This document shows positions 1 to 6,791 of a stretch of 50,988 bases of DNA, piece by piece. Both the position numbers and the translations under genes were made by a program. Location: NCBI GenBank assembly GCA_025966225.1, contig JAOPVI010000261.1, forward strand, positions 1 through 50,988, given 5' to 3'. The first letter of the stretch is position 1. Every line of letters starts with the position of its first letter. This DNA is from Mycobacterium sp. GTDB lineage: Bacteria > Actinomycetota > Actinomycetes > Mycobacteriales > Mycobacteriaceae. Under the pieces are notes generated by a model that worked only from the letters and a program-made list of their open reading frames with translations, had not been told where the DNA came from and ran no database searches.

Positions 1-195
1 GTGCTGCCGTGGGACGGCCGCGACCATTACCTGGCCGGCGTGTATCGCACCGCGCTCGCGACGCGCGCCGACGAGCTGATCGCCGCGGGCGAACGCAGCA
101 TGCGTGCCCTCGTGACCGGCTCCGACACCCAGCGCGTGGTGATGCCGGAACAACGGTCGCTGACCAACGTCAACACCGCCGCCGATCTCGTTTAA
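1..195 (+). CDS. mobA: Molybdenum cofactor guanylyltransferase, C-terminal end (partial)
   Basis: Last 64 residues of MobA, the cytoplasmic enzyme that attaches GMP to molybdopterin. The frame is open at base 1, so the start lies outside the window, and the gtg at 1-3 is an internal codon. The fragment contains [14 protein letters not shown] and ends with [11 protein letters not shown]. Both agree with the end of the M. tuberculosis protein (Rv2453c) as I recall it, and the NVNT near the terminus is typical of the family. The stop is taa at 193-195. In M. tuberculosis mobA also lies close to rpfE, which supports the call. The catalytic and nucleotide-binding part is not visible here. Confidence 0.88.
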   Translation: MLPWDGRDHYLAGVYRTALATRADELIAAGERSMRALVTGSDTQRVVMPEQRSLTNVNTAADLV

Positions 196-242
196 TTCGT
201 TCCAGCAAATTGCGAATTAGATCATCAATTTTCGCGAATTAG
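190..242. repeat. Three CGAATTA motifs in an AT-rich patch
   Basis: GCGAATTAG occurs at 212-220 and again at 234-242, a 22-base period (about two helical turns). An inverted copy, TTAATTCG, lies at 192-199 across the mobA stop codon. The patch is much richer in A and T than its surroundings. It could be a protein-binding array or simply the edge of an AT-rich intergenic island. Confidence 0.45.
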
Positions 243-812
243 TGCTCAGTCCATTTAATGAACACTTTGTGTGACGGTTGTGGCGTGTTGTTCACGTGAT
301 AATTCGTCGCGTCAATCCCGACCCCCGCCGAACGGCTCGGAAGCGAGAAGTTCAAACCCGTTGTAGCCATTGCGATCTCGGAAGCGACGGGCAAGCGGGT
401 GGCTCACGACCGTTGGGACGTATTGAGCTTCAATTGAGCCGGTCCGGCGTAGAGGTAATGGGATTGACGTGATGGTGGTTCCGCAGACCAGTGGGGCGCC
501 CGGAGTTGCTGCGCCTGGTTGGCCGTGACGATGGGTACGGGCCACGCCTAGCGATGAAATAGTCTGGTATTCATAGCTATAACGCCCGGTAGATTCTTCG
601 GCGTTTTGCCATCGGTTCAGACGCCGACCATCAAGCGTAGTCGGCGCCATGCCGGAATCAATTGGCTAGCAGAGATATTGGATGTCCAAGGCCGATCCGT
701 CCTCCGCTCGAGTCAAGAGCGAACGTTTGGGCCCGCGGTGGCTCAAATGCAACATTTAGGCTTGCCGCACAAGCAATCTCGGCGTCACGGGCGCTGGTGA
801 GGTGCAGACTCC

Positions 813-828
813 TGTGTGCCAGCTCACA
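813..828. promoter_or_regulatory. CRP-like site 1 upstream of rpf
   Basis: TGTGTGCCAGCTCACA matches the TGTGA-N6-TCACA pattern bound by mycobacterial CRP (Rv3676 family) at nine of ten conserved positions. It lies about 415 bases before the first rpf start, so it would act on a promoter located inside the long leader. No expression evidence is available from sequence alone. Confidence 0.5.
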
Positions 829-835
829 AAATCGT

Positions 836-851
836 GGTGAGATGGCTCACG
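836..851. promoter_or_regulatory. CRP-like site 2 upstream of rpf
   Basis: GGTGAGATGGCTCACG contains the inner core GTGA-N6-TCAC exactly. Its centre lies 23 bases from that of the first site, so both would face nearly the same side of the helix. The outer T/A pair of the consensus is missing, so this is the weaker of the two. Confidence 0.4.
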
Positions 852-1094
852 TCCACGCATTGGTGTGCACATCGGCGTTTGATCCCAGAACGCTGCGGTG
901 ACCTGCACGGATGCCGCATAGCCGCGATCGTGATCCATCCGTTATCTGACGGCGACACGGATCAGGCGAAACATGACTTTGCATCAAAAGGTTTGTAACG
1001 TCCACTCGTCTCCCTTGGAGCAAATAATTTCATTACCACGAACCTGTGTGTGAGTGGGGCTGCGGACACCCGGTTGAACCCGGTGCCGTGCGGC

Positions 1095-1115
1095 CGCCGG
1101 GCCTTGCGCCCGGCG
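1095..1115 (+). other. GC-rich hairpin in the rpf leader
   Basis: CGCCGGGC and GCCCGGCG form a perfect 8-bp stem with the five-base loop CTTGC. It lies about 130 bases before the TTG start of the first rpf gene. It could be part of a structured 5' leader. There is no U-tract, so it is not an obvious terminator. Confidence 0.4.
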
Positions 1116-1243
1116 AGGCGATCCGTCCTCCCGCTGTCGAGCCCGACCGAGAAGGCCCGACCCAAACCATTCGCCTGCCCAGGCAGGCTCCTGCGTCCGC
1201 CGAGTGCGGCGTAGTTGGTGCGCGCTTGGCGAAAGGATCGAAG

Positions 1244-1573
1244 TTGAAGAAGATCGGCAAGAGTTTTGGCTTGGCGACCATCGCTGGGGCGCTCGTCGTG
1301 GCCCCGATGGCTGCATTGACGATGGGCGCCGGCACCGCGAGTGCTGAAGTGAACTGGGATGCCGTCGCAGCCTGCGAGTCGGGCGGCAACTGGCACACCG
1401 CCACCGGTAACGGTTACTACGGTGGTCTGCAGTTCACCATGGGCACCTGGCACTCCAACGGTGGCTCGGGTTCACCGCACAATGCGAGCCGCGAGGAGCA
1501 GATTCGCGTCGCCAACAACGTGCTCAAGACCCAGGGCATCCGGGCGTGGCCGGTCTGCGGCCGCCGGGGGTAA
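1244..1573 (+). CDS. Resuscitation-promoting factor, RpfE-like (short form)
   Basis: Secreted muralytic enzyme of 109 residues that cleaves peptidoglycan glycan strands and helps dormant mycobacteria resume growth. Residues 1-34 form a signal peptide (KKIGK, hydrophobic core, then TASA). The rest is a single Rpf domain of about 75 residues starting EVNWDAVAACESGGNW. Glu45 aligns with the catalytic glutamate, and Cys44 and the Cys in WPVCG would form the domain disulfide. I chose the TTG at 1244 because GAAAGGA lies just upstream (1231-1237) and the signal peptide begins there. The protein stops directly after the domain, with no extension. Its position next to mobA and Rv2449c-like genes matches rpfE of M. 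tuberculosis. Confidence 0.88.
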   Translation: MKKIGKSFGLATIAGALVVAPMAALTMGAGTASAEVNWDAVAACESGGNWHTATGNGYYGGLQFTMGTWHSNGGSGSPHNASREEQIRVANNVLKTQGIRAWPVCGRRG

Positions 1574-1729
1574 GTTCCAGCACCACTTTTGCGGGATAGC
1601 GGCGCCAGGCGACACGCCCGGCGCTGCTTTCTCTTTTCCCCCTCCTACCTCACCGTTCTCGATTTTCCATTACGTAACGGTAAAGAACTTCTGACTCTTG
1701 TGTAACAGGTGAGCTCGGTCACGCGAATT

Positions 1730-1785
1730 ACCGTTTGACCGCGTCAATAACGCACAGCTTTGCAGCGGTCCTCGTGTCAAACGGT
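1730..1785 (+). other. Inverted repeat in the leader of the second rpf gene
   Basis: ACCGTTTGAC (1730-1739) and GTCAAACGGT (1776-1785) are perfect 10-base complements directly before the ribosome binding site (GGGGAAGGACC). Inside lie GACCGC (1737-1742) and GCGGTC (1765-1770), which could pair instead. GGTC (1783-1786) can pair with GACC (1794-1797) across the Shine-Dalgarno bases. These pairings exclude one another. Only complementarity is seen; function is unknown. Confidence 0.45.
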
Positions 1786-1801
1786 CGGGGAAGGACCGCA
1801 C

Positions 1802-2296
1802 ATGATCGCTCGCAGCACGACTCGCAGAACCGTCAAGCTCGCAGTTCTGATCGGCGCATTCGCCGCGGTGGCCATGGGGATGTGCGCACTGTTTGCGGCC
1901 GCGCCCGCCCGCGCCGACTCCATGAACTGGGATGCCGTCGCCCAATGTGAATCGGGCGGCAACTGGGCTGCCAATACCGGCAACGGCCACTACGGCGGCC
2001 TTCAGTTCAAGCCATCCACCTGGTCCTCGAATGGCGGATTCGGTTCGCCTTCGATGGCCCCGCGAGACGAGCAGATCCGCGTCGCGGAGAACGTGCTGGC
2101 CAGCCAGGGTCCCGGCGCCTGGCCCACCTGCGGCTCCCGCGGAGGGTCCCCGGTGCTCTGGGACGCGCCTGCGACGCCCGCCACGACCGGTTGCAGCCTG
2201 ATCCGGCCCGGCGGAATCCTCGGGATCATCGACCTCCGCCAGATCTGCTCGATGTTCCTGCGCCCGCTGGCGACGCTGGCCCAGCCGCGAGGCTGA
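1802..2296 (+). CDS. Resuscitation-promoting factor, RpfE-like (with C-terminal extension)
   Basis: Second secreted Rpf-domain protein, 164 residues. An Arg-rich start and hydrophobic segment ending APARA (residue 38) form the signal peptide. The Rpf domain follows ([15 protein letters not shown], catalytic Glu50, domain cysteines Cys49 and the Cys in WPTCG). About 50 further residues include two more cysteines and a hydrophobic stretch near [14 protein letters not shown]. The start atg at 1802 has GGAAGGA a few bases upstream. It lies 228 bases after the first rpf gene, so a shared transcript is possible, but the intergenic region holds its own repeats and an AT-rich segment. M. smegmatis is known to carry two rpfE-type genes in this chromosomal neighbourhood. 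Confidence 0.87.
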   Translation: MIARSTTRRTVKLAVLIGAFAAVAMGMCALFAAAPARADSMNWDAVAQCESGGNWAANTGNGHYGGLQFKPSTWSSNGGFGSPSMAPRDEQIRVAENVLASQGPGAWPTCGSRGGSPVLWDAPATPATTGCSLIRPGGILGIIDLRQICSMFLRPLATLAQPRG

Positions 2297-2515
2297 ACGC
2301 ATTGCCGTTGTCTCCAGCACCGGGGGTTGCATCCGGTGCATCTGCTGGCAGGAAACGGGCTCTGCCCCGTCCATTTAGAGATGATCGACCCGTCGTCGTG
2401 AACCTTGACGCCGTATTTACGCCGCATGCTGTTCGGCGCGGCGTGTCCACTCACCGAAGGTTTCGCCGACGACCCGGTCGAACCGCGCCCGGAGTCCACT
2501 CGTACGTAGCCGGAC

Positions 2516-3667
2516 TCAGACCCGCGGGAGCACGAACGCCGACCGGGCGGCCACCGACGCCAAGTGACGCGTCAGAATCGATTCCGGCACCAGGCGCGAC
2601 GCGCGCATCGCCAGCTCGCTCACGAAGACGGGCCGAACGTTGACGAGCTGGCCGATCAGCTTCGATTCCCTGGCCAGCGCCAACGCGCGTGGTCGCCTGG
2701 CGGTCACGAATCGGGTGAAGGCCGTCGCCGGGGAGGAATCCTGCTCGAGGCAGTGCGCGAGGATCGCCGCGTCCTCCAGGCCCTGGCAGCCGCCTTGGCC
2801 CAGGTGTGGACGCATCGGGTGCGCCGCATCGCCGACGAGCACGATCGGTCCGCGTGACCACTGCCTGGCCCGGTCACGGTCGTAGAGGTCGTTGCGCAGC
2901 ACGTCATGTGGATCGGTCGCCGCCAGCACCGTCGGGATGGGGTCGGACCACGAGTCGTACTTCGACCGCAGGTGGGCCAGTTCACCGCCCGGCGCGGTAC
3001 GGCCTTCGGGGCCACGCTCGGTGGCGAACCAGTAGGTGTGGTGGGGTCCGAGCGGTACGTGGCCGAACTCGGTTCCGGCGCCCATGGTTTCGCCGGCCAG
3101 CTGCGGGTCGAGGGCGTGGGTCGCGACGCCACGCCACGCGGTGTAGCCCGCATACCGCCGGTTCAGCGTGCCGTTGAGGTGACGGGCCACCACCGAGCCC
3201 ACCCCGTCGGCACCGACAACCGCGTCGGCGTCGCGTGTCGTGTTGTCCGACAAGGTGATCCGAACTCCGGATGCGTTTGCGACGAGGTCTGTCGCGGCCA
3301 GTCCGGATTCGATGGTGCCCTCGTCCAGCGCATCGGCCAGCAGCGCCATGAGCACGGACCGCCGCACCACCACCAAGGGCTCGCCAAGAGCCTTGACCAT
3401 GCGTTCGGGGGCGGGCTGACGTAGCCACGTTCCGTCGTGCCAGCGCATGGCGCCTGCCGTGACCCGGCCGCCTGCGTCCCGCACCGCGGCTCCGAGGCCG
3501 ATTTCGTCCAGCGCGGCAAGCGCGTTCGGCCAGATGCTGATGCCTGCACCCGACGAGGTGTCGACGCGCTCTTCGACGATGGTCACGTCGTGGCCGCGGC
3601 GTTGCAGGCCGACGGCCGTCGCAAGTCCTGCGATGCCTGCACCGATGACGAGGATCCGTTGTGTCAC
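2516..3667 (-). CDS. FAD-dependent monooxygenase (salicylate hydroxylase-like)
   Basis: 383-residue class A flavoprotein monooxygenase. The N-terminus has the Rossmann FAD motif ILVIGAGIAGLATAVGLQRR followed by an acidic ribose-binding residue (VEE). The middle has the second FAD motif region DAVVGADGVGS, and the C-terminal third has LVGDAAHPMRPHLGQGG, the GD motif contacting the ribityl chain. No membrane segment is seen. Such enzymes hydroxylate aromatic or other electron-rich substrates with NAD(P)H and oxygen; the substrate cannot be read from the sequence. The start is atg at 3667. It lies 22 bases downstream of the thioesterase gene on the same strand, suggesting the regulator, thioesterase and monooxygenase are co-transcribed. 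Confidence 0.85.
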   Translation of the reverse strand: MTQRILVIGAGIAGLATAVGLQRRGHDVTIVEERVDTSSGAGISIWPNALAALDEIGLGAAVRDAGGRVTAGAMRWHDGTWLRQPAPERMVKALGEPLVVVRRSVLMALLADALDEGTIESGLAATDLVANASGVRITLSDNTTRDADAVVGADGVGSVVARHLNGTLNRRYAGYTAWRGVATHALDPQLAGETMGAGTEFGHVPLGPHHTYWFATERGPEGRTAPGGELAHLRSKYDSWSDPIPTVLAATDPHDVLRNDLYDRDRARQWSRGPIVLVGDAAHPMRPHLGQGGCQGLEDAAILAHCLEQDSSPATAFTRFVTARRPRALALARESKLIGQLVNVRPVFVSELAMRASRLVPESILTRHLASVAARSAFVLPRV

Positions 3668-3689
3668 ATGATGAAACTAGTCGGCGGCC

Positions 3690-4220
3690 TCAAAGGTCGA
3701 ATACGAGCAGCGTGCTCGACGCGGTGGCCACCACTGCGCCGGTGCCGTCGGTGACGACGCCTTCCGTGAACCCGACCCGGGAGCCGGCCTTGACCACCGT
3801 TCCCGTCGCGGTCAGGAGTCCATTGCCGGGTCGGACGGCCCTGAGGTAGTTCACCTTGATCTCGATGGACGTGTAGCCCTTGCCTTGGGGAAGCGTGCTG
3901 TGAAGCGCGCAGCCGGCGACTGAGTCCAGCAGCGTGCAGACCAGGCCGCCGTGAATCGCGCCGATGGGGTTGTAGGCGGACTCGTCGGGTCGGCACGTGA
4001 ACACCACCTTCCCGGGTTCGGCTGCGGCCAAGGTGAATTCCATCAGCCCGGAGATCGGCGGCGGGGGCAGTGTGCCGTCGACCATAGCCCGTAGGTAGTC
4101 GAGGCCCGCCATCGAAAGGCCTCGCGCCGTGGTGGGTTTCGGGTCGTGCCAGGTGACGACCTTGGAGCGTTGCTCGCCCCAACCTTGGTCGGTGGTGGCC
4201 TCGGTCAGTTCGGCGGTCAC
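3690..4220 (-). CDS. PaaI-family hotdog thioesterase
   Basis: 176-residue single-domain hotdog protein. The signature region NPIGAIHGGLVCTLLDSVAGCAL contains the HGG turn and catalytic Asp helix typical of PaaI/YbgC-like acyl-CoA thioesterases. The second strand block (YTSIEIKVNYLRAVRPG) is also typical. It probably hydrolyses an aryl- or acyl-CoA, but the substrate is unknown. The start is GTG at 4220 and overlaps the HxlR stop by four bases (GTGA), so translation is likely coupled. About 60 N-terminal residues precede the core, as in many actinobacterial members. The neighbouring monooxygenase suggests a small aromatic-compound or acyl-CoA detoxification unit. Confidence 0.85.
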   Translation of the reverse strand: MTAELTEATTDQGWGEQRSKVVTWHDPKPTTARGLSMAGLDYLRAMVDGTLPPPPISGLMEFTLAAAEPGKVVFTCRPDESAYNPIGAIHGGLVCTLLDSVAGCALHSTLPQGKGYTSIEIKVNYLRAVRPGNGLLTATGTVVKAGSRVGFTEGVVTDGTGAVVATASSTLLVFDL

Positions 4221-4618
4221 GGGGTCTCCTTCTGGTGTTCGGCTCGATCGGCAAAGGTCCGATATCTGCGTGGTCGGTCCGGGTCACCGGCGCCCACGAC
4301 GTGGTCCTTGCCCCATGCCAACAGGGCGTCGAGCACGGGTATCAGCGCTTGACCGGAATCGGTGAGCCGGTACTCGTCGCGCGGCGGCGCCGTCTGATAG
4401 GGCACGCGGGTGATGACTCCGGCCTGTTCCAGCGTCCTGAGCCTGGCGGCGATGCGATCGCGAGGCGCGCCCGTGCCGCGCACGATGTCGCTGAACCGAT
4501 GGGCTCCCAGCGCGATTTCCCGCACGACGAGCAGTGCCCACCGTTCGCCGACGACCTCGAGGGCGGCCGCGATCGGGCACGGCCTGCCAGGCAGCGTGGC
4601 GAGCGGCACGGCGGTCAT
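4217..4618 (-). CDS. HxlR-family transcriptional regulator
   Basis: 133-residue winged-helix regulator. The N-terminal CPIAAALEVVGERWALLVVREI is the HxlR/MarR-like signature, with a cysteine that in some family members senses redox or aldehydes. The wing follows (RIAARLRTLEQAGVITR). The atg at 4618 gives the usual family length and starts just before LPGRPCPIA; longer open frame upstream has no similarity. It is divergent from the S9 peptidase gene and leads the thioesterase-monooxygenase group. A perfect palindrome at 4641-4655, 23 bases upstream of its start, is the likely operator for autoregulation and perhaps control of the peptidase. Confidence 0.9.
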   Translation of the reverse strand: MTAVPLATLPGRPCPIAAALEVVGERWALLVVREIALGAHRFSDIVRGTGAPRDRIAARLRTLEQAGVITRVPYQTAPPRDEYRLTDSGQALIPVLDALLAWGKDHVVGAGDPDRPRRYRTFADRAEHQKETP

Positions 4619-4640
4619 CAGCCCAGCGTGCCACCCGTTG

Positions 4641-4655
4641 GTTTGAAAATCAAAC
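4641..4655. promoter_or_regulatory. Putative HxlR operator
   Basis: GTTTGAAAATCAAAC is a perfect palindrome (6-base arms, 3-base spacer) in the divergent region between the HxlR gene and the S9 peptidase gene. HxlR proteins usually bind such short AT-rich inverted repeats next to their own gene. Confidence 0.55.
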
Positions 4656-4735
4656 TGACGAGGCCGACTGCCGTCGCGGAGCCGGCTGTTGGAGTTGCGG
4701 ACACCGAGCCGATCCCGCTGTGCTACCAACGGAAC

Positions 4736-6751
4736 GTGACCTCGACCCCATTCGACGACCTCGACGCCTACCTCGCCCTCGCTCGGGTGTCCGGTCTGGT
4801 CGTGTCACGTGACGGAACCCGAGCCGTGACTACGGTCGACGAACTCAACGAACAACGCACCGAATACATCAGCGCGCTATGGGAACTCGACCCGGCCGGC
4901 GAGCGCCCCGCACATCGGCTCACGCGAGGCGCGAAGGGCGAATCGGCGCCCGCCTTCACCGCGGACGGCGACCTGCTGTTCGTCGCGACACGGCCCGGAT
5001 CGAACGCCAAGGGTGACGACGAACCGACCAAGTCGCTGTGGCAACTCCCCGCGGCGGGCGGCGAAGCCCTCGAGCTGCTGGCCTTGGCCGGCGGTGTCGA
5101 CGGCGTCCACACCGCGCGCGCCGCCGACGTCACGCTCGTCACCGCAGCATTGCTGCCATCGGCCACCGACACGGAGGACGACAAGCGCCTGCGCGCTCTG
5201 CGCAAGGATGCCAAGGTCTCGGCGGTACTGCATACGGGCTATCCGGTGCGGCACTGGGACCACGACATCGGCCCGGCGCAGCCGCACCTACTCGAGGTTG
5301 CCGGCGGGCTGGAGCGAAGCGACTCGGGGAATGCATCGAGCGTCCGCGACCTGACGGCCGACCCGGCCCAGGGCCTGCGCGACGCGAGCCTCGACGTCAG
5401 CGGCGATGGGCGGGTCGTCGTCACGTCTTGGCAGGTGCCCGGTCCCGGCGCCTCGATCCGGTCCGTGTTGATGCGCATCGACGTGGCGACCGGAAAGCGG
5501 ACCGTCCTGGTCGACGACCAGGGGGCCGATCTGTTTGCGCCCGCGATCTCACCCGACGGAACGATGGTCGCATTCCTTCGCGAGACGACGTCTACGCCCG
5601 CTGCGGCGCCGCGAATCACCCTGTGCTGGATGCGCTTCGGCGAAGCCTTCGTCGAACTGGACAGCTGGGACCGGTGGCCCACTTCGGTGACGTGGGCCGT
5701 CGACGGAGCGACGTTGATCGTGACGGCCGACGAGCACGGCCGCGGGCCGATCTTCGCAGTCGAGCCCGCCACGTCGACGGTCACCAGGCTCATCGACGAC
5801 GACTACGGCTACACCGACGTCCGGGCCGCCCCCGGCGGAGTGCTCTATGCCTTGCGCAACTCGTATGCCGTGCCGCCACATCCGGTACGCATCGACCCAG
5901 GTGGCTTCGTGTCGGCGCTCCCGTGCGTCGAAACACCCACGCTGCCAGGTGACTTGACCGAAATCATCACCACCGCCACGGACGGCACCACCATCCGCTC
6001 GTGGCTGACGCTGCCCGCGGGCGATGGCCCGGCTCCGCTGGTGCTGTGGATACACGGCGGACCACTGGGCAGCTGGAACGCGTGGCACTGGCGGTGGAAT
6101 CCGTGGCTGCTCACCGCACACGGATACGCCGTGCTCATGCCCGACCCGGCCCTGTCGACGGGCTACGGGCAAGAGTTCATCCAGCGCGGCTGGGGAGCCT
6201 GGGGCGCCGCCCCCTACACCGACCTGATGGCCGCGACCGACGCGGCGTGCGCCCACCCCCGGGTGGACGAAACCCGCACCGCGGCGATGGGCGGGTCGTT
6301 CGGTGGATACATGGCCAACTGGATCGCCGGACAGACCGACCGGTTCGACGCCATCGTCACCCACGCCAGCCTGTGGGCGCTGGATCAGTTCGGGCCGACG
6401 ACCGACGGCGCGTATTGGTGGCGGCGCGAGATGACGGCGGAGATGATGGACCAGAACTCCCCGCACCGCCACATCGACGCGATCAGCACACCGATGTTGG
6501 TGATCCACGGCGACAAGGACTATCGCGTGCCCATCGGAGAAGGGCTTCGGCTGTGGTACCAGTTGCTGGCCGAGTCCACGCTGCCCGCTGCCGACGATGG
6601 CACCAGTCCGCACCAGTTCCTCTACTTCCCGACGGAGGGACATTGGGTGCTCGCTCCGCAGCACGCCAAGATCTGGTACCAGGTGGTGACCGCATTTCTC
6701 GATCAGCACGTGCGCGGCCTCCCCGGCGACGTGCCGGAGCTCCTCGGCTGA
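4736..6751 (+). CDS. S9-family prolyl oligopeptidase-like serine peptidase
   Basis: About 671 residues from the GTG at 4736. An N-terminal beta-propeller-like part (Ser/Thr/Asp-rich, roughly residues 1-400) is followed by an alpha/beta-hydrolase domain. The motif GGSFGGYMANW holds the nucleophile Ser521, HGDKDYRVP the acid Asp595 and EGHWVL the base His636. HGGP near residue 440 forms the oxyanion region. There is no signal peptide, so it should be cytoplasmic. Such enzymes cleave short peptides, often acyl-aminoacyl or after proline; the specificity is not readable. The open frame extends 167 codons upstream but that part overlaps the HxlR gene on the other strand. TACCAA at 4724-4729 could be an imperfect -10 for a leaderless message. 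A copy of the GGAGCGAAGCGAC repeat lies at 5303-5331. Confidence 0.85.
   Translation: MTSTPFDDLDAYLALARVSGLVVSRDGTRAVTTVDELNEQRTEYISALWELDPAGERPAHRLTRGAKGESAPAFTADGDLLFVATRPGSNAKGDDEPTKSLWQLPAAGGEALELLALAGGVDGVHTARAADVTLVTAALLPSATDTEDDKRLRALRKDAKVSAVLHTGYPVRHWDHDIGPAQPHLLEVAGGLERSDSGNASSVRDLTADPAQGLRDASLDVSGDGRVVVTSWQVPGPGASIRSVLMRIDVATGKRTVLVDDQGADLFAPAISPDGTMVAFLRETTSTPAAAPRITLCWMRFGEAFVELDSWDRWPTSVTWAVDGATLIVTADEHGRGPIFAVEPATSTVTRLIDDDYGYTDVRAAPGGVLYALRNSYAVPPHPVRIDPGGFVSALPCVETPTLPGDLTEIITTATDGTTIRSWLTLPAGDGPAPLVLWIHGGPLGSWNAWHWRWNPWLLTAHGYAVLMPDPALSTGYGQEFIQRGWGAWGAAPYTDLMAATDAACAHPRVDETRTAAMGGSFGGYMANWIAGQTDRFDAIVTHASLWALDQFGPTTDGAYWWRREMTAEMMDQNSPHRHIDAISTPMLVIHGDKDYRVPIGEGLRLWYQLLAESTLPAADDGTSPHQFLYFPTEGHWVLAPQHAKIWYQVVTAFLDQHVRGLPGDVPELLG
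5303..5331 (+). repeat. Copy of the GGAGCGAAGCGAC dispersed repeat inside the S9 peptidase
   Basis: GGCGGGCTGGAGCGAAGCGA and the nine bases after it match the repeat found in proA and rsfS with few differences, sharing 13 consecutive bases GGAGCGAAGCGAC and a following CGGG. It is read in a different frame here, giving the loop LERSDSGNA. Confidence 0.55.
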
Positions 6752-6779
6752 CGCGCTCGGGGGCGGGTAAACCGGCCGG

Positions 6780-6785
6780 TAGGTT
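6780..6785 (+). promoter_or_regulatory. -10 hexamer for a leaderless transcript
   Basis: TAGGTT fits the mycobacterial TANNNT -10 pattern and ends six bases before the atg at 6792, so transcription would begin at the start codon. No Shine-Dalgarno sequence is present. Confidence 0.5.
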
Positions 6786-6791
6786 GGGCCC

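Larger units (their letters stand above)
196..1243. other. Long intergenic region upstream of the first rpf gene
   Basis: About 1 kb with no convincing gene. The open frames present are short, Arg/Pro/Ser-rich and without recognisable motifs or good ribosome binding sites. The first 100 bases are AT-rich. Two CRP-like palindromes lie at 813-828 and 836-851. A TAATTT hexamer at 1025-1030 could be a -10 box, giving a leader of roughly 200 bases for rpf. A strong hairpin lies at 1095-1115. An in-frame atg at 1046 would add 66 low-complexity residues before the rpf signal peptide and is not believed. Confidence 0.6.

Noticed and set aside
1046-1243. N-terminal extension of the first rpf protein from the atg at 1046
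   Set aside because: It would place 66 Pro/Arg/Gly-rich residues before a normal signal peptide, and a ribosome binding site sits at the TTG instead.
980-1243. c-di-AMP (ydaO-type) riboswitch in the rpf leader
   Set aside because: These riboswitches occur before rpf genes in actinobacteria, but I could not find the conserved segments here; a covariance-model search would decide.
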